From contig JABGYD010000003.1 of assembly GCA_018675425.1 (NCBI GenBank), positions 1 to 62,621 of the forward strand: a DNA stretch of 62,621 bases. The letters are read 5' to 3'. The notes under the pieces were generated by a model. It worked only from the letters and a program-made list of their open reading frames with translations, did no database searches and was not told the DNA's origin. Of the stretch, positions 44,119-53,867 are shown in pieces. The translations under genes were made by a program, and so were the position numbers. Every line of letters starts with the position of its first letter. Positions within the stretch are counted from its first letter, which is position 1. The stretch is from Kordiimonadaceae bacterium (lineage in GTDB: Bacteria > Pseudomonadota > Alphaproteobacteria > Sphingomonadales > Emcibacteraceae).

Positions 44119-45065
44119 TTTGAGCCTAACATAAATGCTTCATCTTTTTCTTGACAATCAAGAATACTTTGGGTGATTTCAGACATCAGTTGGAAATAAC
44201 TTTCTGGGCCAGGCTCTAAATACTGACCAAGATGATCAACTACGCCAAATCCTGCTGCAGTGTCTCCCATAACTGCTAAGGCTATGCGAGGGTGGGTGCC
44301 GGGTATTACAAGAATACACGTTACATTTCGGTCTGCAGCCACCTTTTTCAGTGCACTCAAATGTTTGATGCTAGGAGTTTCGTCCACGTTAAGTTGGATA
44401 GCACCAACACTTTTCAACGAAAATGCTTTTTCATAATATTGAAAGGCATCGTGATAAACGATCATAGAACTATCTCGAAGAGGTCGAAGTAACTCGCGAA
44501 TGAGTTCCTCCTGATCGAATAGTCTTTTTATTAGCAAATTAGCATTCTTGATGTAAGTGAGAGAATTTGTTGGGTCAAGTTCTGATAGCGTTTCTTGAAT
44601 GATATTAACTATACGCCTAGTATTCGAGGGATCCAGCCATATATGAAGGTCAACTTCCTCATGCGTATGCGGATCATCTAACCTATTTTCAGATAGCCAT
44701 ACTTTACTAGTTCGATAGGGATAGAGCTTAATATTTTTTTGGTTTGCAAAAGAAATTACATTAAGTGACTTATTATTGGCAATCGATTTTAAAAAAGTTT
44801 CGAATTTTGGTGATATATAAAAAAGTACATCAGCGTTAGCTATTTTTCTAAAATCGGACGGTTTCATTCTAAATATGTGGGGAGTTACGCCACCTTGAAC
44901 TAAAAGTTCGGGTACGCCAGTATTTCCCATAACACTTGAAACCAGAGAGTGAATTGGTTTAATGCTAGTTATAACCTTTAGGTCTTTAGTATTTCCAATA
45001 GAACCCAACATAATTATGAAAGTCGAAAAGGCAGTAAAAATAAATTTAAATATGTGTGGTTTCAT
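44115..45065 (-). CDS. ZnuA-like zinc ABC transporter substrate-binding protein
   Basis: A 316-residue periplasmic cluster A-I metal-binding protein with a signal peptide (FKFIFTAFSTFIIMLGSIG). The metal-site pattern is present: His in IKPIHSLV, His in GGVTPHIFRMKPSD, His in VDLHIWLDPSN and His in MIVYHDAFQYYEK. A short His-containing loop (DDPHTHEEVDLH) precedes the third ligand, as in ZnuA. The permease (znuB), ATPase (znuC) and zur genes that normally accompany it are absent from both sides, so it must pair with a transporter encoded elsewhere. Manganese or other divalent metal cannot be excluded. Confidence 0.85.
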   Translation of the reverse strand: MKPHIFKFIFTAFSTFIIMLGSIGNTKDLKVITSIKPIHSLVSSVMGNTGVPELLVQGGVTPHIFRMKPSDFRKIANADVLFYISPKFETFLKSIANNKSLNVISFANQKNIKLYPYRTSKVWLSENRLDDPHTHEEVDLHIWLDPSNTRRIVNIIQETLSELDPTNSLTYIKNANLLIKRLFDQEELIRELLRPLRDSSMIVYHDAFQYYEKAFSLKSVGAIQLNVDETPSIKHLSALKKVAADRNVTCILVIPGTHPRIALAVMGDTAAGFGVVDHLGQYLEPGPESYFQLMSEITQSILDCQEKDEAFMLGSN

Positions 45066-45111
45066 GATTTTTCAAAGTTGTTGAAATTTTAGTCACTATC
45101 TAACATTATGG

Positions 45112-45130
45112 TTGATAAAGCAATTATCAA
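45112..45130. promoter_or_regulatory. 7-bp inverted repeat upstream of the znuA-like gene
   Basis: TTGATAA (45112-45118) and TTATCAA (45124-45130) are exact inverted repeats five bases apart, 47 bases upstream of the ATG of the binding-protein gene. It could be an operator for that gene, but it does not match the Zur consensus I know. Confidence 0.25.
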
Positions 45131-45215
45131 AATTAAGAAGAGTAAAATTGAAATAAATCTTTTTTATTAGTAATAATATCTTTATTGTAAATTTTTATAA
45201 ATGGCATGGTGATTT

Positions 45216-45244
45216 TTGGATGAACCATGATATAAATTTATACT
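45216..45244 (+). promoter_or_regulatory. sigma-70 type promoter for bamD
   Basis: TTGGAT at 45216-45221, a 17-base spacer, and TATACT at 45239-45244, 30 bases before the bamD start. It would give a short leader and drive bamD, recN and probably ligA. Confidence 0.5.
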
Positions 45245-45274
45245 ATTTAACAATTTCATAATTGGAAAACTGAA

Positions 45275-46063
45275 ATGAAAATGGCGTTGTCTGTATACAA
45301 TATATTAAAAGGCTGTGGTAGTTTTAGAGTTTTAACTACATTATTATCATTATTTATAGTGTCAGCTTGTGGCTCAACTAAGTTGGCTTATAAAGACCTT
45401 CCAGTTGATCAACTTTATATTGAAGCTCAAAAGTCTCTAGATCGTGGAGAATATTTAATGTCGGCTATTAGCTTCGATCAAGTTGAAAGACAGCATCCCT
45501 ATTCACTCTGGGCTAAAAGAGCTCAATTGATGTCGGCGCATTCTTTTTATATGGCGAATGATTATGAAAGCTCTATTTTATCTGCAGAACGATTTTTATC
45601 CCTCCATCCAGCTAATGAGAATGCTCCATTTGCTCGTTACTTAGTCGCTCTTTGTTACTATGAACAAATCGCGGATGTGCGTCGCGATCAAAATTATACA
45701 GAATCGGCCCTTGATGCATTTAGGCAGATTGTGAGGCTCTATCCTGAATCTGAGTACGCTGCGGACGCTAGAGTGAAGATTAATCTCACTCTAGACCATC
45801 TCGCCGGCAAAGAAATGGAAATTGGTCGCTTTTACCAGACTGCAGGAGAATTTTTTGCTGCCATTGGGCGCTATAATAATGTGGTAGGGGATTATCAAAC
45901 TACAAGCCACACCCCAGAAGCATTGCATCGTTTAACTGAAGCCTATTTGGCACTTGGTATAGTTATGGAAGCAAAAAAGTCTGCAAAGGTGCTTGCTCTC
46001 AACTTTCCAAACACCGATTGGAATAAGTTTAGTGCCGAACTTTTAAATCAACATGCTAATTAA
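45275..46063 (+). CDS. bamD: outer membrane protein assembly factor BamD
   Basis: A 262-residue outer-membrane lipoprotein of the BAM complex. Signal sequence with lipobox VSAC (Cys32), then TPR-like helices with YIEAQKSLDRGEYLMSAISF, VERQHPYSLWAKRAQLM and IVRLYPESEYAADAR, which are the BamD/ComL repeats. BamD recruits outer-membrane beta-barrel proteins to BamA. bamD followed by recN and ligA is conserved in alphaproteobacteria, usually directly after ftsZ-lpxC; here three unrelated genes intervene. An ATG two codons downstream (45281) is an alternative start. Confidence 0.95.
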   Translation: MKMALSVYNILKGCGSFRVLTTLLSLFIVSACGSTKLAYKDLPVDQLYIEAQKSLDRGEYLMSAISFDQVERQHPYSLWAKRAQLMSAHSFYMANDYESSILSAERFLSLHPANENAPFARYLVALCYYEQIADVRRDQNYTESALDAFRQIVRLYPESEYAADARVKINLTLDHLAGKEMEIGRFYQTAGEFFAAIGRYNNVVGDYQTTSHTPEALHRLTEAYLALGIVMEAKKSAKVLALNFPNTDWNKFSAELLNQHAN

Positions 46064-46079
46064 AAGGTAATTATTTTTC

Positions 46080-47747
46080 ATGATTGTTTCGCTCACGATC
46101 AAGAATATTGTTCTCATCGACCGCCTTCAAATAGATTTTGAGGGCGGTCTTTGTGTTTTGAGCGGTGAAACAGGTGCTGGAAAGTCAATTCTTTTATCAG
46201 GAATAGGGCTAGTTATTGGCGCGCGCAGCGAAAAAGAGTTGATAAGGCATGGTTGTGATCAAGGAACTGTAAGTGCAGAGATCTCTGTACGGGATGATCA
46301 TAAAGTTTGGAAAATATTTTATGAACAAGGCTTAGAATTTGATAGGGGGCCGGTAATTTTGCGTCGCACTATAATGAGAGACGGACGAAGTCGTGCATTT
46401 ATCAATGACCAGTCTGTAACTATAGCTTTATTGCGGAAGGTTGGAAGATCTCTCATCGAAATTCATGGCCAGCACGATGAAAGAGGACTTCTTAATCCAT
46501 CTGGTCATCGTAATTTACTGGATAATTTTGGCAGTTATGATCCCCTATTGTCAAAGGTTAATTCTACATATAGCACTCTAGTTTCGTTAAAAGAAGAATT
46601 GATACGTGAGCAGGTTAAGTTGGATTTAGCGCAGAGCGATGAAGACTATATTCGCCATAATCTGGAAGAATTAGAAACTTTAGACCCCAAGCTTGGTGAA
46701 GAAGAAAAGCTAGCAAAAGAACGTTCTAGAATGATGCAAGGTGAAACCCTCTCAACTGGACTAAAAGCTCTACTCGGAAAGCTATTAAGTGATAAGGGGG
46801 TTGATACGGTTCTTCGCACAACCCTGAGAAAAATAGAACGTATGAGCGCAAAGGCGCCGGGTCTTCTTGAGGGTGTTTCTAATAGCCTTGAACAGGCTGC
46901 TAATGAAACATCCGAGGGGATCCAAGAGCTTGAGGGTATAATACAAGATCTTGAATATAATCCATATGATCTTGAGAATAATGAAGAGAGGCTGTTTGCA
47001 ATTCGAGCAGCGGCGAGAAAACATAATTGCCAGCCGGATCAACTGATTGCGTTAATGGTAGATTTTAATAAAAAGCTCGATGTATTAAAATTTAGCGATG
47101 ATGAAGTTCACCGGTTGACGAATGAAGTCAAGGCTGTCCAGGTTGTATTTGAGTCGAATGTTCAAAAATTATCGGCTGATCGCTATAAAACAGCTATTGA
47201 TTTGGATAAGCAGGTTAATAAAGAACTTCCCTCCTTAAAAATGGATAAAGCAAAGTTTAAGACTTTTATAGAGCCCCTGGAGCCTGTAAAATGGAATGGT
47301 GAAGGTGGCGAAAGAGTAGACTTTAGGGTGTCAACAAACCCGGGGGCTCCTTTTGGTGGTTTAATTAAGATTGCATCAGGTGGTGAGCTTTCTCGATTTA
47401 TTCTCGCTCTTAAAGTGGTTTTGGCAAGGAAAGGTAGTGTTGCAACGTTGATTTTTGATGAGATTGATCAAGGTGTTGGAGGTGCGGTTGCAAATGCTGT
47501 GGGTGAACGGCTCTCGCAACTTGCGGACAAAGCACAAATATTAGTAATTACTCACTCGCCGCAGGTTGCTGCTAGAGGCCGTACTCACTGGCTTATTAAT
47601 AAAAGTCAAACTGGTGAAGAGATGTTAAAAACGTCAGTAACAAAGCTTATAGAAGAGTGTAGGCGGGAAGAAATTGCCCGCATGATTTCTGGTGCGGAAG
47701 TTACAAAAGAATCTAGGGCTGCAGCAGATAACCTGCTACAATGGTAG
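46080..47747 (+). CDS. recN: DNA repair protein RecN
   Basis: A 555-residue SMC-like ATPase in double-strand break repair. Walker A GETGAGKSILLSGIG, signature FRVSTNPGAPFGGLIKIASGGELSRF (in two pieces near residues 415-440) and Walker B TLIFDEIDQGVGG are intact, with a coiled-coil region of about 200 residues between the ATPase halves. It begins 17 bases after bamD. No LexA-type box is seen upstream, which suits expression from the bamD promoter. Confidence 0.96.
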   Translation: MIVSLTIKNIVLIDRLQIDFEGGLCVLSGETGAGKSILLSGIGLVIGARSEKELIRHGCDQGTVSAEISVRDDHKVWKIFYEQGLEFDRGPVILRRTIMRDGRSRAFINDQSVTIALLRKVGRSLIEIHGQHDERGLLNPSGHRNLLDNFGSYDPLLSKVNSTYSTLVSLKEELIREQVKLDLAQSDEDYIRHNLEELETLDPKLGEEEKLAKERSRMMQGETLSTGLKALLGKLLSDKGVDTVLRTTLRKIERMSAKAPGLLEGVSNSLEQAANETSEGIQELEGIIQDLEYNPYDLENNEERLFAIRAAARKHNCQPDQLIALMVDFNKKLDVLKFSDDEVHRLTNEVKAVQVVFESNVQKLSADRYKTAIDLDKQVNKELPSLKMDKAKFKTFIEPLEPVKWNGEGGERVDFRVSTNPGAPFGGLIKIASGGELSRFILALKVVLARKGSVATLIFDEIDQGVGGAVANAVGERLSQLADKAQILVITHSPQVAARGRTHWLINKSQTGEEMLKTSVTKLIEECRREEIARMISGAEVTKESRAAADNLLQW

Positions 47748-47755
47748 CGTTCTAA

Positions 47756-49855
<2,100 letters not shown>

Positions 49856-49989
49856 GTATGCAATAAACGCATGACTGATTAGCTAATAAGCTCACTACTC
49901 ATAACAAAGTTGTATATGTATAAATTCCTAAAATAGAAGATCATAAGCATTTTCTTTAACTTTAATTTAGAGTATTTAGGGATAAATTA

Positions 49990-50250
49990 ATGACACAAAT
50001 ATCATATACCAACGACTTTATGGGCCTATTGAAAGCCTTTAATTATGTGCCTGACGTAGTAAAAAATGAAATAGAGTATCCGGAAAATATTTCCAGTCTA
50101 GTTGAGCATTTTAAAGATCTTGTAAAATCAAGCACAGAAGATTATGATTTTATGGACCTTCTTGGTGATAAAGGCCATGTTCCAGTAAATGATAATTGGA
50201 AAAAAGTCTCCATTAACGTGACTAATGTAGACATTAATAAAGCATCATAA
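49990..50250 (+). CDS. small acidic protein of unknown function
   Basis: An 86-residue, mildly acidic protein with no signal peptide, membrane segment or motif I recognise. It has a regular alternation of polar and hydrophobic residues that suggests a small helical fold with a beta-like end (WKKVSINVTNVDI). A plausible start context (TTAGGGATAAATTAATG) and a neighbour-like base composition support a real gene. It stands between ligA and the convergent prmA, with 134 bases on the ligA side. Confidence 0.5.
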   Translation: MTQISYTNDFMGLLKAFNYVPDVVKNEIEYPENISSLVEHFKDLVKSSTEDYDFMDLLGDKGHVPVNDNWKKVSINVTNVDINKAS

Positions 50251-50258
50251 TTATCTTT

Positions 50259-50292
50259 GGCTATTCATATTTTTGATAGTTATAGCTAATGA
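50259..50292. terminator. possible bidirectional terminator between the small gene and prmA
   Basis: TTGGCTAT near 50259 can pair with ATAGCTAA near 50282 (seven pairs plus a G-U) around a loop of about 15 bases, and a run of T follows shortly after on the plus strand. The stem is AT-rich and the hairpin weak. Confidence 0.25.
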
Positions 50293-51191
50293 TTACTTTT
50301 TTTCAAAACTAATGTTTGCCATTCAAGTATGGGGTATTTTTTGTCAATTACCATTCCCAGGGAAATATAGGTTTCTATAACAGCATCCTGTTGTTCCCTA
50401 AGAAGTCCAGATAGAATTAAAAAACCACCTTTTTCTAAATGATTAACAATACTAGGCGCTAGCAATATTAATGGACCAGATAAAATATTGGCAACAATTA
50501 AATCATAGGGCCCAGTCTCACCAACAGTCGAATTATTAAATCCATCAGAGGTGATTACTAAGATATCACTATTACCATTCAATATAATATTTTCTTTTGA
50601 AGTATCCGTAGCAATAGGGTCAATATCACTTGCGACAACATTGCAGTTCCAAATTTTAGCCATTGCAATAGCAAGAACACCACTACCACAGCCAAGATCA
50701 AGGGCATTCTTAGGATTTAATTTCGTCTTGAGGCCGCTAATTGCAAGCAAACAACCTTTTGTTGTTTCATGACTGCCAGTGCCAAATGCTTGAGCAGCCT
50801 CCATCTGTATAGAGATTTTATTAGTTGGTATGCTTGTAATATCGTGTTGTCCATATAGATAAAACATTCCAGCTTGGATAGGTTTTAATATTTTCTGCGA
50901 TGCAGCAACCCAGTCAATATCTTCTATTTTTTCTAGCTTTAATGGGGGTGATTTAATCCCAAAACTATAAGCTGTTTTTGAAATTTTTGTATTTAAAATA
51001 TTTATATCAGGTTTGTAGTCAAAATAGATTTCTATAAGTACTATTTCAAGATCATCCTTGATTTCAAATACCGTAATAGATGGAGAATAGTCTCCACCCG
51101 TAATGGTGATCAATTTTTCTATTTCTGACACAAAATTTACGGGAGAAATGATAATTACTTTCCAAATTACTTTTTCATCATTTTGGTTCAT
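50286..51191 (-). CDS. prmA: ribosomal protein L11 methyltransferase
   Basis: A 301-residue SAM methyltransferase that trimethylates ribosomal protein L11. The C-terminal half has MEAAQAFGTGSHETTKGCL, SAM motif I ALDLGCGSGVLAIA, and YDLIVANILSGPLILLAP, all typical of PrmA. N-terminal region is the substrate-recognition domain and is weakly conserved. It is downstream of and on the same strand as uvrD/pcrA with 85 bases between. Confidence 0.94.
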   Translation of the reverse strand: MNQNDEKVIWKVIIISPVNFVSEIEKLITITGGDYSPSITVFEIKDDLEIVLIEIYFDYKPDINILNTKISKTAYSFGIKSPPLKLEKIEDIDWVAASQKILKPIQAGMFYLYGQHDITSIPTNKISIQMEAAQAFGTGSHETTKGCLLAISGLKTKLNPKNALDLGCGSGVLAIAMAKIWNCNVVASDIDPIATDTSKENIILNGNSDILVITSDGFNNSTVGETGPYDLIVANILSGPLILLAPSIVNHLEKGGFLILSGLLREQQDAVIETYISLGMVIDKKYPILEWQTLVLKKSNH

Positions 51192-51276
51192 TAAATAATC
51201 CTATTTTAACTTGAATATAATAAAATATATTTTTCTCATAAGCTGTATGAAATTTATTAACAGTGTTTTATGTGGG

Positions 51277-53559
51277 CTAGACCAATTTAATAAAACTATC
51301 CATAACTTTGCGGGGTGAACCCATCTCAAAATCAATCATTAATTTATTACCATCAATGGCAGTAACCTTACCATAGCCAAATTTATCGTGAAATACGCGG
51401 TCCGCAATTGAAAACTTTGATGGTTCAGGGTTTTTTAGTGCTCTGTCTTGATTGATACTTTTCTTTTTGGCTTTACTGCGATCCAGTTGATAATTTTCTC
51501 GCCCTTCTCCAAAATTAAAGCCAATTGCAGCCGGCTGATAGCTCGCCTGATCAATACTAGTTAAACCCTGCTGGCCATTTCGTTCTATATGTTCATTCGG
51601 CAATTCTTCAATAAAACGCGATGGAATTGGGCTCATATAATTACCAAACATATATCGTGTAGCAGCATAAAATATATGGGCGTTCTTTTTAGCACGTGTA
51701 ATGCCCACGTAAGCAAGTCGACGTTCTTCTTCAAGGCCACGTTCGCCCTGTTCTTCTAAGGATCGCTTGCTTGGAAATAGCTCTTCCTCCCATCCAGGTA
51801 AAAACACAGTGTTGAACTCAAGACCCTTTGAACCATGAAGTGTCATTATATTAACACTATCATATTGGTTGTTAGCTGTATTTTCCATTACCAGTGAAAT
51901 ATGTTCCAAAAATTCCGCTAAGTTCTCAAAAGCTTCCATACCTCGAATAAGTTCAGACAGATTATCAAGCTTACCGGGCGCATCTGGAGATTTATCATTA
52001 CGCCACTTATCATAATAACCGCTTTCTTCTAAAACTCTATCCGTGAGATCTTGATGACTAATATCATTAAATGCTTTGCGCCATTGATCGAAATTATCAA
52101 TTAGTTTCGAAAGTGAGGTCCTTGCCTTTTTATTAATTTCTTCCGTTTGGACTATGTCAATTGATGCTTTTAAAAGTGATGTTCCAGCCATTTGGGCGAT
52201 TCGGTATAATTTAGCGACGGTAGTATCCCCAATACCCCGTTTAGGTACATTAATAATCCGTTCAAAAGCTAGATCATCATCTGGATTAACTATCACTCTG
52301 AGATATGCCATAGTATCCCTAATTTCTGCCCGCTCGTAAAAACGCACCCCACCGATAATTCGGTAAGGGATCGCGAGAGTAAGAAATTGTTCCTCAAATT
52401 CTCTGGTTTGAAAACCAGCGCGAACTAAAATTGCTGTTTCACTTAAGGGCTTTTGTTTACGTTGCTGTTCTTCTATTATCTCGCCAATTGCTCGTGCTTC
52501 GGCGCGACCGTCCCAAACCGCATTTACGGATACTTTTTCTCCGCCTTGTTCAGCGGTCCAAAGAGTTTTTCCAAGGCGACCCTGGTTACTGTTTATCAAG
52601 CCACTTGCAGCACCCAAAATATGGGTAGTTGAACGATAATTTTGTTCAAGGCGGATAATTTTAGCACCCTTAAAATCATTCTCAAACTTTAAAATATTAC
52701 CCACTTCTGCGCCACGCCAACCATAGATGGACTGATCATCATCACCGACACAACAAATATTTTTATGTTCTAATGCTATAAGTCTGAGCCATAAATACTG
52801 GGCAACGTTAGTATCCTGATACTCATCAATGAGTATGTACTTGAACCTTCTTTGGTATTCGTTAAGAATTTTTTGGTTATTTTGAAATAAATTTAAACAT
52901 AGCAATATAAGATCACCAAAATCGGCAGCATTAAGTTCCTTGAGACGACTTTGATAAGCTGTATAAAGCTTAATTCCGTGACCTTCTGCATATTTTTGTG
53001 CTTCATTTTTTGGCACCTGCTGCGGAAGTAGAGCTTTATTTTTCCAGCTGTCAATAAGTCCAGCAAGCATACGCGGCGGAAATCGTTTTTCGTCAATATC
53101 CGCCGCACGAACAAGTTGCTTTATAAGTCTGAGCTGATCATCCTGATCTAAAATGGTATAATTACTGCTCAGGCCGACTAGGTTTGCATGGCGTCTTAAT
53201 ATTTTTACACAGATTGAGTGGAATGTACCAAGCCAAAACATATTTTCGACCGCATCACCAATAATTGAACCAACCCTCTCTTTCATCTCCATAGCGGCCT
53301 TATTTGTAAAAGTCACTGCAAGTATTTGATTAGGAAAGGCGTGTCCACCCGCAAGAATGTGTGCCAGTCGTGTGGTAAGTACACGGGTTTTTCCAGTACC
53401 AGCACCTGCAAGTACTAGCATAGGCCCATTGACGTGTTCTATCGCTTCCAACTGCGGAGGGTTAAGTCCTTCGAGATAGACAGGTGGAGCTTGATTGCGA
53501 GCTACTTTAGCAGGCGTAAAATTTTCAGAAATACTATCGAGGTCAAAAGGGTCAGGCAT
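51277..53559 (-). CDS. UvrD/PcrA-type DNA helicase
   Basis: A 760-residue superfamily 1A 3'-5' helicase for nucleotide-excision and mismatch repair or for clearing replication roadblocks. Motif Ia-type LNPPQLEAIE and Walker A LAGAGTGKTRVL near the N-terminus, motif II DEYQDTN, motif III VGDDDQSIYGWRGAEV, then VMTLHGSKGLEFNTVF-like motif V and VGITRAKKNAH (motif VI). The C-terminal RVFHDKFGYGKVTAIDGNKLMIDFE is the Tudor-like tail of PcrA/UvrD. Divergent from the AsmA gene across 308 bases. Confidence 0.95.
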   Translation of the reverse strand: MPDPFDLDSISENFTPAKVARNQAPPVYLEGLNPPQLEAIEHVNGPMLVLAGAGTGKTRVLTTRLAHILAGGHAFPNQILAVTFTNKAAMEMKERVGSIIGDAVENMFWLGTFHSICVKILRRHANLVGLSSNYTILDQDDQLRLIKQLVRAADIDEKRFPPRMLAGLIDSWKNKALLPQQVPKNEAQKYAEGHGIKLYTAYQSRLKELNAADFGDLILLCLNLFQNNQKILNEYQRRFKYILIDEYQDTNVAQYLWLRLIALEHKNICCVGDDDQSIYGWRGAEVGNILKFENDFKGAKIIRLEQNYRSTTHILGAASGLINSNQGRLGKTLWTAEQGGEKVSVNAVWDGRAEARAIGEIIEEQQRKQKPLSETAILVRAGFQTREFEEQFLTLAIPYRIIGGVRFYERAEIRDTMAYLRVIVNPDDDLAFERIINVPKRGIGDTTVAKLYRIAQMAGTSLLKASIDIVQTEEINKKARTSLSKLIDNFDQWRKAFNDISHQDLTDRVLEESGYYDKWRNDKSPDAPGKLDNLSELIRGMEAFENLAEFLEHISLVMENTANNQYDSVNIMTLHGSKGLEFNTVFLPGWEEELFPSKRSLEEQGERGLEEERRLAYVGITRAKKNAHIFYAATRYMFGNYMSPIPSRFIEELPNEHIERNGQQGLTSIDQASYQPAAIGFNFGEGRENYQLDRSKAKKKSINQDRALKNPEPSKFSIADRVFHDKFGYGKVTAIDGNKLMIDFEMGSPRKVMDSFIKLV

Positions 53560-53603
53560 GAATTATATATAGCCTAATTAATATTAAAAAACAGCGGTAA
53601 ATA

Positions 53604-53620
53604 CAGATAAATTTTATCTG
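53604..53620. promoter_or_regulatory. 17-bp palindrome upstream of uvrD/pcrA
   Basis: CAGATAAA and TTTATCTG flank a single T, a perfect inverted repeat 45 bases upstream of the helicase ATG. Arms of eight bases around one central base are typical of dimeric regulator sites. It is not a LexA box (GTTC or GAAC spaced sites are absent). Confidence 0.3.
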
Positions 53621-53626
53621 CCTTCT

Positions 53627-53663
53627 TTGACTTTATTTTATATTTAATTATAAATGATAATCA
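53627..53663 (+). promoter_or_regulatory. promoter with a Fur-like core upstream of asmA
   Basis: TTGACT (53627-53632), a 16-base spacer and TATAAA (53649-53654) form a strong promoter facing the AsmA gene, about 215 bases upstream. The adjacent TGATAATCA (53655-53663) equals the centre of the Fur/Mur box GATAAT-GATAATC, but the flanks match poorly. The rest of the 53560-53867 gap is AT-rich with no gene. Confidence 0.35.
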
Positions 53664-53867
53664 ATAATACCAAACTTGAGGTCGCTCATTCTCTTAACTT
53701 TAATAATTTTTTATACTTATTTTGATGATATTCTTTTTTTATTTGCAAAAGTATTTGTAAACTTCATAAATTATTGAGCTATTAATACTCCTACTAAAAC
53801 GGTATGTATAGATAAGCGGTTGAATGTAAGTTTCAAAAAATAAATTTTTGCAAACAAGGCAGGGAAA

